Assembly (NCBI RefSeq): GCF_020379485.1
Contig: NC_063446.1
Span: 16,503,525-16,567,524 of the forward strand
DNA length: 64,000 nucleotides
Reading direction: 5' to 3'
Source of the DNA: Brassica napus
Taxonomy: Eukaryota > Streptophyta > Magnoliopsida > Brassicales > Brassicaceae
Part shown: one piece after another, positions 12,861 to 25,525 of the stretch
Layout of the letters: each line of letters starts with the position of its first letter
Position numbering within the stretch: the stretch's first letter is position 1
The notes under the pieces: model-generated
Told to the model about the DNA's origin: nothing
The model's input: only the letters and a program-made list of their open reading frames with translations
Databases searched by the model: none
Translations under genes and position numbers: made by a program

Positions 12861-13676
12861 TTTCAGTATATACAAATTCCTAGGAGTTTTAAAATCTAGG
12901 ATTTTAGCAAAACTTTAGAGGGTGATTAGCAAGAATTTAGGAGTTTTGAAAACAAATATATATAAAAATTAAATTATATTTTCTTTTGGTTCAGTGTAAA
13001 ATCACCATCAGTGTCGTCGACCATTATTTCTTTATTGAAAGCGTTAATTTTCTCAGGCTTAAATTCTCATGGATTGCTTGTTCTATCTAAAGGTAATTGA
13101 CTTGTTTTTAACATTGAGAATCATTAGCGTGCTTATCATTGTCTTCCTTCTTCAAACCTTCTTCTCAAATAGTTTCATTAACCTGCAATGTTTCTTCTTG
13201 TTTGCCTATTTGGACTAAACTTTTTTAGATTTTGCAAAAGAAAGCCATATAATTTACAAAAAAGAGAATAGCACACAACATAGTTGGTGTATATGAGTGC
13301 TTTCATTACCTTTTTATTAGTCAGAACTTCTATGGTCTCAGTGTTTGCATCCATAAAGACACATCACCAAGCTCAACATATATCTCACAACCCCAATTAC
13401 ATGGTCACTGTCATTCTTCAACATCTCCCATTTTTTCTCCATGAAAGAACTTAAAATCTCTACATGGGATATCTTCAGCTTTCTCTCTTCTCTCCTCAGA
13501 ACTTGCATATTACTCCCAAAGCACATTGTAAATCGAATCCATGCTTCATGCACCTTTTCTGATTAAGTTCAACGAGAGCTTGCTCCTTCACCAAATTCTT
13601 CTACATTGATGATACCCTTGACCACTCTTTTTCTCCTATCTCCTCTGTGAGAATTCCCTTTGGTGTCATCAACATC
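12861..13676. other. Intergenic DNA, no gene recognised
   Basis: The minus-strand open frame 13338-13553 (71 codons) matches no family I know and has no supporting context. AT-rich patches with TAGGATTTTA-like words at 12880-12950 resemble sequence around 19980-20080 and are probably repeat-derived. Confidence 0.5.
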
Positions 13677-13859
13677 CAGGGCCGGTCTTGGGCAAAGCCT
13701 AACGAAACATTGGCCTTAGTTCCCCAAAAATTTTTGAAAAAATTACATAGAAAAAAGCCCCTAAAATTTTTTTTTAGGCCCCCAAATTTACCAAAAAAAA
13801 AATTTAGCTGAAACTTTTTAGAAACCGCCTACAGCCCCCTAAATCTGGGGCCGGCCCTG
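13677..13859. mobile_element. hAT-type MITE with 8-bp target duplication
   Basis: The 183-bp element starts CAGGGCCGGTCTTGG and ends GGGGCCGGCCCTG, so the first nine bases form a perfect terminal inverted repeat. It is flanked by TCAACATC at 13669-13676 and 13860-13867. An 8-bp duplication with a CAGGG-type end is diagnostic of hAT elements. It has no coding capacity. Confidence 0.88.
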
Positions 13860-14147
13860 TCAACATCATCATCGGCCGATGTTGCAAGACTCAGCTAGCA
13901 CAAACAAATCAATTTCATTCACCAAAATACACAAATCTGATAACAAGAGAAACCGTATCCATGAGAAGCACGTAATCCATTTAGAAAACTCTGTCACGTA
14001 ACGTAAACCCTGAACCATCGCAACCTACCGGACCGGATTCATGGAATAAAATGGTGTTTCATTGAACCTTTTCTTCGATTTTTAACTGGGTTAATCACTT
14101 TTAAAAAAATCTGAAAATTATAACAAAAAGAACGAAATATTAATTTT

Positions 14148-14390
14148 TGTTATAAAACTAAGGGGAATAGTTTGTATATTTATTCATAAAACATATGGTT
14201 CATTTATATAAAGATTACAAGATATATAAATATGGAAAGTATCCAAAACCTAAACCAACTAGGATTAGGAAAACTACTAAGACAAGAGAAAGGAAAAACA
14301 TCCCAAAAACTTAGCCGCCTATGTGTATGGGCCGAGTATGGTCTTGGAAGATGCTATGGTTATGGACCATCCACAATATGATTTATAACA
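14148..14390 (-). repeat. 3' LTR of the Copia-type element
   Basis: It begins TGTTATAAA and ends TTTATAACA, a perfect 9-bp inverted terminal repeat bounded by TG...CA. It pairs with 19596-19838. Confidence 0.92.
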
Positions 14391-14400
14391 CTCCCCCTTG
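14391..14400 (-). other. Polypurine tract
   Basis: On the minus strand CAAGGGGGAG lies immediately upstream of the 3' LTR, the position where plus-strand DNA synthesis is primed in LTR retrotransposons. This fixes the orientation of the element. Confidence 0.75.
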
Positions 14401-14534
14401 GATGCTATAACCATTAGAACTTGTAATACGCTTTGGATGTTGCCTCATTAAAACCTTACCAGAAAACCCAATTGGGACAAAACCATGGTGAAAGAAAAAA
14501 AGTACAACACGTATTACTCTCCCTGATTTGAACC

Positions 14535-15043
14535 TCACTTAATGAATAGATCTTCTGAATTGTTACTTGAATGAACTTGAATTACTTGTACCTTTCCTGC
14601 CTTTGCAATGGGTGGGTGAAGGAAACTTTGGGCAGGATACGCTTCTTTGCCGTCGATCATCCCATGTTCTGACCGGACCTCGACCAAAACACTCTCATAG
14701 TCCACATATGCCGAGCTTGGTAATGTATGCTTATAATCCAACCGGGAGCTCCAAAGGTGATTAGGTCGAGCTGGTATGTCTTCGTGTAATAATGACGGGC
14801 TGGTATGTTGAGTCATGGATCTCAAGACACACACACCCACGGCTTGCCTCTTGTATGGCTATGCTTTCCGCGTGATACTAAAAGGTATTGCAGTCCCACG
14901 TGCTTTTGTTGCTGCAATGATATGGATTGCCAAGATATTGCATAACCTGTTTGAAAACAAATCAACAAAACCAAATAAACCCTCTTTGGACTGGTTAGTA
15001 TAAAATAAACACAAGGAATTCGAATTTCTTTATAAGGATACAT
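14535..15043 (-). pseudogene. Copia pol remnant, RNase H end
   Basis: Two minus-strand pieces in different frames resemble the end of Copia pol: one contains GYAISWQS (about 14930-14960), the other QVHSSNNSEDLFIK near 14540. In intact elements these lie in the RNase H domain, in the same order and near the 3' LTR, as here. Stops and frame changes separate them. The remaining 15.1-17.2 kb should hold protease, integrase and reverse transcriptase, but I could not recognise them. Confidence 0.6.
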
Positions 15044-17240
15044 GGACTGATTTGAATTGTTCTTATAGAACTTCTTTTACTAAGTATTTACTTAGTCTAT
15101 CATACTATATGCAGGTGCTTTGTTTCAGTCCATAAGCAGTTTTGTTCAGCTTTATACAATGTTGTTTTCTTGAGAACTTCTTATCTCATCTTTGAACTCA
15201 ATATATTTCTTTATCCAATGTATCATATGCTGCTTACTACATCCTTTATACATTAATCTAATTTCTTTCTTTTGTCCAGACTTTATCAATTTCGAAATAT
15301 GTAGTAGCATCCGCCACAGTCTCTATTCCTGGTCTATGTGAGATTCCTTGTGTAACAAGCCATACTTGAATGCTGTAAGTAGAAACATGGACAACTTAGA
15401 CCACGTGATTATGTTCTTTATCTCACGATTTTACTTCTCACAAGACTCATCTATATTCCACTGGTTTAATCATAGGGCGTCTTTATTTATTGGCCAAATA
15501 CGCCTCTCTTCTTTAAATTATTTAACCCCACATTTCCATTTCAGTCTAATCTGATCTATGAGTGTACACTCTTATATTGATGATCCTCGCTTATATTCAT
15601 ATGTTCAAGTGCTACCTTTTATGTGCTTCCTTATATCATCTTATGTCGACATTCTTTATATGTTCCATTACATTCCAGACATAACATAATTGGTTGCAAC
15701 CTTATTACCTTCATGACCATTAGTTCTATGGAGTTTGGCGTCCCAAACTCGATTGGGTGGTACCTTAGATTGGCCGGCCATTGTCTATGTCTGGGATAGT
15801 TTCCTCGACTTTGGATATGTTTTGTCATTCTATGCACCTTTCTCTTTTGTTTCCGAGGATTCTTATCTTTTGGAACTTATTGGTCTATCTTGTATAGACT
15901 CTGTAGCAACTTGATTTTGTCTCTCTTGGACATCAATTTCATTGGTGCTTTACAAGCTTGTTTATAACTTAATCATTCTTTTCTTTTCTTTTCTTTTCGG
16001 GTCAAATGTGTCTGGCATTTGTTTAGCTAGCTTTTGTAAATGTATAATCTTTGTATTTATCTTTGGACGACTTATTTCACTTTAGTCCGAGGATCTTGCC
16101 AAGACAATGATGGTTTATTCCATTCTATTTATTTATTCCATTCTATTTATTTACCATCATTTTACTCTTTTATCTTACCAGCTTATTACTTTTCTCCCCC
16201 TGATGTTGGATAGTCGGATTTATTAACTCTTGCAATCCGTGTTCTTGGCCACTAAATAGATCACCCATATTTGGTTCAAGGTACTTCATTATTTGTGGAA
16301 GATTCATATCCAACATATATCCCCATCCTCATCCTCTTCTAAGGATCCATCTTAGACGGCACATATATTTGTGGTGGCTTATCCAAATATCTCAAGATGG
16401 TATATGTCTGGCTCATGACCCGTAATAAATTTGAGATGGAAATATCTATGCTCACTTAAATGGTCTGATGCTTATTAGTTAAGATGCATGTAAATTCGTG
16501 TGTCCCCAAGCCTTGGACTGAGAGTTTGGACCTATGGGTAATGGCCAAGCTATATATAGTATGGACATGTGCGGATTTGTCCTCACTGCCCCCTCATGGA
16601 CATACTATAATCTTTAAGTGCTTGGGACATCATGGCCTAATGAGTTTCCCTTGTTTTCATGCTACACACGTGAGATTCTATGGGATAACTCTTTGTGCCC
16701 TTTCCAATATCAATTTCGCATCATGTTTTGGACCAGGATGGCCAATCCGGTCATGCCATAAAGTGTATAATTTTGTGGGTAAACCATTCTGGTTACCATG
16801 ACTTTTGCCTCTATCTTACTGATCTTGGCATAGTCTAGATCAATAGAGAATGCAGGTATAGTCTAGACTACTTTTCTATGGTCTTGGGCGATTTTCATAT
16901 CTCTGAAGGAACTTTTGTTTCCTTTTGCCCATTGTATCATTGTGGAAACTATTCTTATATCTCTATATAATCTTAATGGGTTTCTCTGGGTGAATATAAA
17001 GCATCTAAATGCTTGCCCTTATACATATCTGGTCGTAGCCCTTAATGTGTACCATACCCACAATTTATAAACTCATATTGGCATTTTCAATAATAAAATC
17101 ATCCATCTTATTAAATAAAATCAGATAAGATAATAGAAATAAAGTAAACTCAAAGAAATCATATTATTAAAAACGTAAGTAGCAAAGCAAAGCAAACATA
17201 AATCAAAGCAAAAGCACAAAAACAGAATGTCAAAATCATC

Positions 17241-18110
17241 TCATTCTCTTAGGCAATCTGAAGTCTCATAATCCATAAGGTCATCCTGGTCATGATCAAA
17301 ATCGTTTTCCCCATCATGGTGGACCAAATGGGCTTCTTGATTCTTCCCTTTCTGGCTCTCTTGATAGAGGTCACAAAGATGTCTGGGAGTCCTACAATTC
17401 TTTGCCCAATGGTTATCCATTCCACACCTGTGGCATACTGATTTGGACGAGTGTGGTGGTTTAGAGATACCACTGCTTATGCCTCGACCACGGCCATAGC
17501 TGGGACCATTGGGACCACTACCACGGTTATAGTGGTTCCCTTTCCCACGGCCGTGTGAGCTATAATTGCCACGCCCACCACGTCCTCTCCATCCACCACG
17601 GCCTCCTCTACCATAGCCATTTCCATAGTCGTGTGGTTTATCATGATGGACGTGGTTACTTTCTTTGGTGGGTTGTTTCTTTTCCTCTACAGCCTTATTG
17701 GCTTCAGGTAATGGAGTTGATCCAGGAGGTCTCATCTCACTGTTCCTCATGAGCAACTCATTATTAGTCTCAGCTAATAATAGGCATGAGATCAGATCAG
17801 TATAGGTGGTGAAACCTTTCTTTCTGTATTGCTGTTGCAGCAACACGTTGCTAAAATGGAATGTGGAGAAAGTCTTTTCCAACAAATCCTTCTATGTTAC
17901 AGTCTCACCACAAAGTCTCATCTTGGAGACAATTTTGAATAGAGCTGAGTTATATTCATCCACGGTTTTGAAATCCTGGATTCTCAGATGTTTCCAATCA
18001 TATGTAGCCTTTGGTAGTAACATATCTGGTGATCATATCTCCGCTGTAAAGTGGTCCAAAGTTCTAGAGGATTCTCAATAGTGAGATACTGATCTTTTAG
18101 ACCCTCAGTG
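17241..18110 (-). pseudogene. Copia gag remnant with CCHC zinc knuckle
   Basis: The readable part is 214 codons (17241-17885). It ends the capsid-like region (LLQQQYRKKGF, NNELLMRN), then has an RGG-rich stretch and one zinc knuckle, CHRCGMDNHWAKNC (CX2CX4HX4C), then the PRHLCDLYQ and acidic tail typical of plant Copia gag. Upstream the same protein continues in other frames to about 18110, broken by a frameshift and a TAG near 17897. Gag would package element RNA in the cytoplasm. In intact relatives gag is fused to pol, whereas here a stop follows the acidic tail. Confidence 0.8.
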
Positions 18111-19595
18111 AGATGATGGCGGATAATACTTATTGCCATGTATAAATTTTTGTCATTCTCTTTATTCCCCTCGATGAGAGTATCACACGGCTATGGGGAT
18201 GATATGCAATGAGGCCACACGGCCTAGGTGATATATGATGCATAGCAAACTTAGGATTTAGATGATCTATATGCAGCAAGATTATTATGCACTAAGGCCA
18301 CACGGCCATACTATCAAGATACAAACAAGGCCACACGGCCACAGTGCAATTACTAGCATACGAATTCACTAAGGGTTATATAGCAATTTAGCTTTCAATC
18401 AAAGGCAATGAATCGGAATTAGGGTTTATGCGGATTTAGGGTTTCAGAAACAAGTCTGGTAAACTTAGGGTTTAGGCTTTCAGATTAGGGTTTAAAAACA
18501 ATTAATCTAGCCACTGATCCTAAACTTCAAATTAATTTAGAAATCTAGCAATTAAATTTAGCAGTATGCGATTTTAAGGTTTCAAAGCATTTAAGGTTTC
18601 ATATTCGATATTAGGGTTTTTAGAAAACAGGTTATGAGATCAATCAAACTATCAACCTAACACTCAATCAACAAGATCAATCAAAACAAATAAGAATCAA
18701 ACATGCTTCAATTCGGATTTATAACATGCTATTTAGGGTAAAACGAATTTAGGGTTTTCAGAAAACAGAAACAGATCAGAAGGTAAAATATTCTAGGAAC
18801 CTAAACCTCAAAACATTAAAAGATTTAATCAAACAAGAACAATCATCAAAACGGATTCACATTAGGGTTTAGGGTTTCGATTCGATTTCTAGCAATTTTA
18901 GGGTTTACGTTTTCTGGGTTTTGATTTAATCATAGATCAAGGGAGATTTAAGCACACGATATGATCATTGGATCATAGGGTTTTGAGATTCAAAACCGAT
19001 TAGGGTTTTGAGTTTAATTGATCAATAGATTAATCTCGATTTAGGGTTTGGGGATCGAAATTTAGAGCTTCGATTTACTCATTAGGGTTTGATCTATTAT
19101 CCTATGGCTTTTATCATAAAGATTTGGTTTTATGGTTTCATTATTTATCAATCAACCCAATTTGATTCATATGTTCTTAGAATTCGAATTACCTTTAGCT
19201 TAGTTGATTGATGAAACCGGACCACCAAAGAATGAACCTCGAGCTGGAAAGGAACGGGACGCGAGCTGGCCTGCATGCGAGCTGGCCTGGAACAGATTGA
19301 AGCTGAGATCGCGAGCGGCTGATCGTTGAACGGGAGCTGTTGCTGTCGGATCGCGAGCGGCTCTGATGCGAACGGGACGCTTGATGTCTGGAACACGAGC
19401 TGTCCTGGATCAAGAGCTGAGGCTGAGTTCATCTGAGCTGAGATCGTCTGAAGCTGAGACGGGAACGTGGGGTTGCTGATCGGGAACGCGTAGGATCGGG
19501 ATGCAATCGGGATTAGGGTGTTCACCGGGTAGGATTAGGGTTTATCAATTTTTGGTTTTAGCTTTAGGGTTTTAGAGGCTATCGTACTGATAACG
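18111..19595 (-). other. Leader of the Copia-type element with repeated motifs
   Basis: This is the untranslated leader plus the start of gag. It contains three exact copies of GGCCACACGGCC (18213-18224, 18296-18307, 18329-18340), many TTAGGGTTT words on the plus strand between about 18380 and 19560, and a GC-rich stretch with repeated GCGAGC(T/G)G words (19240-19420). Open frames in it (such as 19148-19525) have no recognisable family. Confidence 0.6.
19581..19595 (-). other. Primer-binding-site-like sequence
   Basis: Immediately inside the 5' LTR the minus strand reads CGTTATCAGTACGAT. The TATCAG core fits priming by initiator tRNA-Met, the usual Copia primer (TGGTATCAGAGCC), but the match is partial. 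Confidence 0.5.
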
Positions 19596-19838
19596 TGTTA
19601 TAAAACTAAGGGGAATAGTTTGTATATTTATTAATAAAACATATGGTTCATTTATATAAGGATTACAAGATATAGAAATATGGAAAGTATCCAAAACCTA
19701 AACCAACTAGGATTAGGAAAACTACTAAGACAAGAGAAAGGAAAAACATCTCAAAGATTTAGCCGCCTATGTGTATGGGCCGAGTATGGTCTTGGAAGAT
19801 GCTATGGTTATGGGTCATCCACAATATGATTTATGACA
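19596..19838 (-). repeat. 5' LTR of the Copia-type element
   Basis: It is the partner of 14148-14390. It starts TGTTATAAA and ends TTTATGACA; one substitution breaks the terminal symmetry. Confidence 0.92.
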
Positions 19839-20198
19839 ATTTTTGGTTTTTGAAATACCATCTCTTTAAGTGGTATTTATTTCTGTTGGATTTTAGCTAC
19901 AAATCAGTTCTTTGATAATCCATAATAATTTTTTGAAAATCTAATTAATGAAATCTCAATTTTCCAATAAGGGGGATTTAATAGGACTTATATAAATGAC
20001 TAGTCCAATAACCTAGGATTTAGAGAAACTTTTACAAATACTAGATCCAATAAGGGGGGGATTTGGAAAAAAACTGAAACTCCATCAAATCATCAATTCA
20101 ATAAACCCCCCAGACCAGAGTTATTTGCATTGGTCGATTTGCAGTAATGATGCATTTTAATAACTACTTGAGCAATGTTAAATTGTTAAGAGAGAACC

Positions 20199-20922
20199 AA
20201 TGTTTTTTAAATCCGACTGGACATGGTACCGGATTACTTTCTGAATCACCAAGTCACTAGACCGGCCGTGGTCGAACTGCGGGTCAATATTATTGATAAA
20301 AGTAATATATATATTATACAAATATAATCTTATTAAACATTAAAAATATAATATAATATCAATATTTTATTTACATAAAAATATTTCAATACTTAAAAAT
20401 GTTATTATAATTTTAATTTTAATTCACAATTAAATAAAACTTATTTGGCTAATTTTTAATACCAAATTAGAATTTTTTTCAAAAAGCTAATATAATAATA
20501 AACTAATTTAACATTATTATAAAATTAATTTTAAAACTAAATTAATATAAATACAAATTTATAATAGATTATCTATAATGAAATGAACTTATATGGTCAT
20601 ATCAATACATTTTTGTGTTTTATATTACTATTTTTCTCGAATGAGATAGTATAAAGAATCACAAATCAAATAGTTTATTTAGTTTTATGTAATACCAAAA
20701 ATTATATGAGAAGTTTTATCAGAAATTTTAGAAGTACTATCAATTTTCTGGATTTTTACCGAGTCAACTAGTGTTGGATCACCGGTTAATGGCAGGATTT
20801 TGGGTTTTACCAGGTTTTATCAGGTTTTTTAATTAATAATTTTTTTATTAAATCTGAATCGGATTATATATGGATCACGAGTTTACCAGTTCGACCACGG
20901 GCTCGGTGTTTAAAACACCGGA
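20199..20922. mobile_element. Fold-back-like element with CGTGGTCGAACTG arms
   Basis: The left arm has CCGTGGTCGAACTG (about 20265-20280), and the right arm has its complement CAGTTCGACCACGG (about 20887-20900). Both outer ends carry a TTTTTAAA-type word next to ACCGG. The interior is AT-rich and non-coding. The exact ends and the superfamily are not settled. Confidence 0.45.
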
Positions 20923-21476
20923 GAGTCCCTTTATATGTAACATCTTCTATTGCATATACTATGAGGTTGTATTATATGGAGTCTAGAAAAATTTCCACCT
21001 TTATACAATTAAACATCCTAAAAACAATTGTATTAACATATATTCCATCATTTCAAAATGATTCATGTTTTAAAGTGTTTACACTAATTAGAAAAAATAT
21101 TAAGTTTAAATTATAAATGCATTATTTTTTGTGATTAACTATTTCTCAAAATATTTAGCCAATCAAAATTCAATAAGTACGATAGATTTCTTCGAAGTTT
21201 ATAATTTATCATTATTACCTTATAAAAATGTAATGAAAATGTAAAAAAGTATATATTTTAAAAACATTTTTTCTAAAACATGTATATTTTGAAATGGAAA
21301 GGATACATTTTTCAATGGTAATCATATTAATAACATAGACAAATTAAAGACATTCTTATGACTTTCAAAACTGATACATAGTTTTTTAACCTAAAATCGA
21401 AAAAAACATATCGTTAGATGTAGTAATCGATGATTTGAGTTCCAGAAAGATCTAAGACTCACATTACAATTATATA

Positions 21477-21726
21477 TTCCCTCTTTTCACAAAAAGTGTT
21501 ATTTTGACCTTTTTGTTACCTACAAAGTGTTATTTTAGAATTTCAGTGTAACTTATATTTACTTTCAACTTAATATTAATTGCAAAATACATTAATCTTA
21601 TAATAATATTGTTTATTTCAAATGCTATTGGTTAAATAGGTGTAACTAATAAGAACATAAATATATTTCAATCATTTTAATTTATATCAACAAATTAAAG
21701 AAACGTTTTTTGTGAAGCGGAGGAAG
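21477..21726. mobile_element. Stowaway-type (Tc1/mariner) MITE
   Basis: The left end TTCCCTCTTTTCACAAAAAG pairs with the right end CTTCCTCCGCTTCACAAAAA (reverse complement), inside TA dinucleotides at 21475-21476 and 21727-21728. The CTCCCTCCG-type end with a TA target is the Stowaway signature. Its length is 250 bp. Confidence 0.8.
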
Positions 21727-21728
21727 TA

Positions 21729-22736
21729 TCTTATATATTAAAACAGAAGTCACAACTTTGATTCATGTTTAAAAAAATGGACTCTCACTAGAAATCAGTT
21801 ATCATTAACTTATTACTAATAATATGGATTAATAATATATCATTCCTAATATAACATCGACTCCTAAAAATCCGGATTGGTTAACAAACTCAACTTGATT
21901 CATGTGTGATATTTTTATTTGGATCATCATTTAAATTTTTTATTAAATGTATTTCTTTAATGGTAATATATAATCTTTTAACTACTTAAATCATAATATA
22001 ATTTGATATCTTTTAATTTAAAATATAAATATATATATTTAATTTTTTTAACAATATAACAATATCTTAATTATCAAAAATTGTATATAAATATTTTCAC
22101 TAATTTTGTAATTAGTAATGATATTAATGTTATTATACATTAATATATATATATATATATATAATCAGTTATCTTTTATAAACATTATATTTAACTAATT
22201 TTACTATTTTATAGTTATATCTATCATTTTAAAATAAAACATTGTATTTAACTAAATATGATAAAATTATTTTAAACTGATAAATTAATATATTTTATTT
22301 TCACAAACATTAAAAATTTATGCTAGAAATATAATATATTGGTAGAACAGGTTAACATTAGTAAATTAGATAATTCATGTATAAAATTAACTTATCTTAA
22401 AATTATATATATATATATATATATAGTTATTATCTTAAACGAATAAACATAAAAAATATTGATAAATGAAATCTAGCGCTTTGAATTACGGATCAGGATT
22501 TTAATAATCGAATAAAAAATAATTTTAAAATATATATAATAAAAAATACCAAATATATGTGATGATTTGAAATAATCAATTAACTTACAGTATGAAAACT
22601 ATCAAATTATTATATTTAAAATAATTATATATAAACATTTAAATATGTAAGTAACTTAAAAAATATATTCTAATTATGTAAAATATATATAAACATGAAA
22701 ATTAATATCCGCACGGTTGTGCGGGTCCAAATCTAG
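21729..22736 (+). mobile_element. Non-autonomous Helitron
   Basis: It starts TCTTATATATTAAAACAGAAG, a common crucifer Helitron 5' end. It ends with the hairpin CCGCACGGTTGTGCGG (22709-22724) followed by GTCCAAATCTAG. The 1008-bp interior is AT-rich and non-coding. The base after CTAG is C rather than the usual T. Confidence 0.8.
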
Positions 22737-23378
22737 CCTTCAATTAAAAGTAAACCAAAACAGCTAGTTGGTTTTGTAAATTGATATAGCATAAAAAATA
22801 ATAAACAAAAATTTAAATGAAACGTTTGGTTTAAGATAATTAGAATAAACCTAGAGATCGTAAACCAAATAATTATTCAGGAAATGTTATAATACCAGTT
22901 TCAAACTCAGACTTAGAATCAATCCACCCTCGTGGATTGATAAATTTATCTTGAAACCTAAGAATATGTTTATGTTCGTGGTTCATGATTAGCTTTAGCA
23001 GATAAGTTTTGTTAGCTAAGGATAAATCGTCCATTTATGTTCTTTGAGTTAGTCTAAATCAATTTTGATAGAATAGAATCATTATGATCTTATGATATAT
23101 ATTAATCACTACGAAGATTCACATGGTCAATATCATAATCTGAAACATCATCAACGGCATGTGCTTCAACTCTTTCAACTCTTAACATAGAACTTTGCGC
23201 AACTTGATCACGCCTATCATATTGCCATGCGGTTAATACAAGTTCTGGGGATTTCTCGGACTACTCGAGAGATGAATTCTGTGAAAGCCCACAATTCATC
23301 TCCTGAAATCTGACGACCGGTGAAAAAAGAATAAAATATGTTTGATCACAATTACCTGGTAATACAAACGGATGATAT
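22737..23378. other. Intergenic DNA, no gene seen
   Basis: I see no coding frame, RNA gene or clear repeat boundary here. Confidence 0.5.
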
Positions 23379-24120
23379 CACTACAAAAAAAGTTCACTTT
23401 TACTGAACTACTATTGTAGATGAGTCTGGAATTTTCGTACTATATAATAGCGTTAATTAAATGCTATGGTAGAGTTTCACTAAACGGGAACCTAAAAAAA
23501 ACACTAATCTTATTACTTTTCCACGAAACTCGCGAAAGACCTTTCTCCATTCTCACTCTCCCTCTTTCCTTAGTAACCCTAAAAAAACATTCTACCACTA
23601 TCTCCATCTCGAAAAACTCTAATCCGCTAATCATGTTCCAAAATTAAGGTTGCCACATCCATTGTTGTCGATTGTGAAGGTATCGGAGGTCCAAATTGCG
23701 ACATCTATGTCGATTGTTAGCTCACATCGAAGTGTTGTTTTGTTGCTTTGCTTTCCTGTTTGTTTTCTTTCATGTTTGCTTTGCGTTCCTGTTTGCTTTG
23801 CTTTGATTCATTTATTCTATTCTTAACAACATTATACTTGATTCATCATTTTATTGTTTTCGATTTAGAGTCAAGCGATAAGATAATGTATATTTTATGG
23901 TTGTCTCAGCTTGAATAGCGAGAATATTGTGTTTAATTTTGATTATGCATCGATTTTGATTTTGTCTCAGCTTGAATAGCGAGTATATATATATATATAT
24001 TGAGTTATCATCTGATATCTTTTGTGTTTCTTGTTTTGAGTTTGAGTGATTATATTATGTATTACTATGAAATAGTTCTTTATGTTACTAAAGGTTTCAA
24101 TTTAGGTCTTAGAACATAGA

Positions 24121-25050
24121 ATGGTGGACAAAGCATGGGTACATCTGAGCAGGTAATGAATTTAATCATATATGTTAGGTTTCACTATGTGTTTAGACAC
24201 TGAACTTGTTATTTTTTTGTTTTTGTTTTCATGTCACTGAAGAGTTGATCCTGCTTATGAGAGAGGGGATTCTAAGTTTGTATGGGAAGTGGCTGCAGCT
24301 TTGGGAGGAATTGATATGATTGTGTGTCCTTGCATTGACTGCCGTAATATAGATTGTCACTGCGGAAGTGTGGTAGTTGATCACCTTGTTACTAGGGGAA
24401 TGGATGAGACTTATTAGAAGCGGTCTGATTGGTACCTACATGGAGAATTGAGCTCAGGGGTTGCAGATGAAAGCAGGGAAAGTCAATGGAATGATGAGAT
24501 CATTGGGTTATACAGAGCTGATGAGTGTTTTGATGAAGCTTTAGTTGGTACAGTGGATTTCTCTGAGATGGCAGAGGGAGAGGACAAGAAAGAAGATGAA
24601 GTTTTGGCAAAGCTAGCTGATGCTGAAACACCTTTGTATCTGACCTGTGCAAACTATAGCAAGTTATCTGCAATAGTGTCATTATTTAGATTGAAGACTC
24701 ATAATGGATGGTCAGACAAGAGTTTCAATGATCTTCTAGAGATGTTGCCGGAGATGTTACCAGAGGAGAATGTGCTACACACTTCACTGTATGAGATTAA
24801 GAAATTTTTGAAATCATTTAATATGGGTTACGAGAGACTAATATCCATACTGGTGAGATCCCACAAAAAGTATTACACTACTTTCCAATAATCCCAAGAT
24901 TGAATAAAATTTATCGGTCTGAGGAAATGGCCAACGATTTAAGGTGGCACTTTAGCAACAAAAGCACTGATGGAAAACTTCGTCACCATGCTGATTCAGT
25001 CACATGGGATCAGATGACTGCGAAATACCCTACCTTGGCCGCTGAAGAAA
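24121..25050 (+). pseudogene. TNP2-type transposase pseudogene, N-terminal part
   Basis: The frame starts MVDKAWVHLSR, is split by an intron (24153-24242), and continues VDPAYERG with a cysteine-rich CPCIDC segment and DWYLHGE. These are landmarks of the transposase-associated domain of CACTA transposases. A TAG at 24415-24417 interrupts the domain. The next open stretch (24418-24891) then loses frame near 24880. A segment that should include the CKFCG-type zinc ligands is missing before PIIPRLNKIYRSEEM. The last codons before the insertion read AEE. Confidence 0.85.
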
Positions 25051-25063
25051 CACTACAAGAAAA

Positions 25064-25505
25064 CACATCGAATTCCGACGGAGGTTCCGACGGACACCAA
25101 GGTCGTCGGACATTTGTGACGGAATACTGACAAATTTCCGACCAAATCCAAAAAAAATAAGTCGTCGGAATTCCGTCGGCCATTTCCGACGGAATTCCGA
25201 CGAAATATGGTCCGTCGGAATTTTCCGACGACTTTTCGACGACATTCCGATAAAAAAATGTAACCGTTGTAGTCGTCGGAAGTTCGTCGGTATATTCCGA
25301 CGAAATTCCGACGACATTCCGATTAACAGCAAAGTCGTCGGAATTCCATCGGTATTTTCCGATGGAATTCCGACGAACCATGTGACCGTTGCCGACAAAT
25401 ACATATGACCGTTGTGTAGCCGTTTGGGATTGGACAATTCCGACGGAATTCCGACGGACTTCTTTACATCCGTCGGAATTTCGTCGGAAAGTCGTCGGAG
25501 GTCCG
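25064..25505. repeat. Left subterminal repeat array of the CACTA element
   Basis: Many copies of TTCCGACG and CGTCGGAA alternate in both orientations, making the region highly self-complementary. In En/Spm-type elements such subterminal motifs are bound by the accessory (TNPA-type) protein. The minus-strand frames here are only the repeat read through. Confidence 0.9.
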
Positions 25506-25517
25506 TAAGCAATTTCC

Positions 25518-25525
25518 TATAAATA
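25518..25525 (+). promoter_or_regulatory. TATA box of the TNP2 gene
   Basis: TATAAATA lies 84 bp before the ATG at 25602, directly after the subterminal array, and is followed by a CT-rich leader. Confidence 0.65.

Larger units (their letters stand above)
14148..19838 (-). mobile_element. Copia-type LTR retrotransposon, complete but decayed
   Basis: Two 243-bp LTRs bound a 5691-bp element, and ATTTT flanks it on both sides (14143-14147 and 19839-19843). Orientation is minus: the gag remnant is on the minus strand, a purine tract lies just inside the left LTR, and a primer-site-like TTATCAGTACG lies inside the right LTR. The LTRs differ at about nine positions by my count (roughly 3.7%). Gag and RNase H pieces are recognisable, but stops and frameshifts interrupt both and most of pol cannot be read, so the copy cannot move by itself. 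Confidence 0.9.

Noticed and set aside
19148..19525. 125-codon minus-strand frame in the retrotransposon leader
   Set aside because: Composition follows the repeated GCGAGCTGG-type words. It lies between the LTR and gag, where related elements have no gene.
14148..19838. A functional, autonomous retrotransposon
   Set aside because: Gag has stops and a frameshift, and pol is mostly unrecognisable. Only the LTRs and short domains are well preserved.
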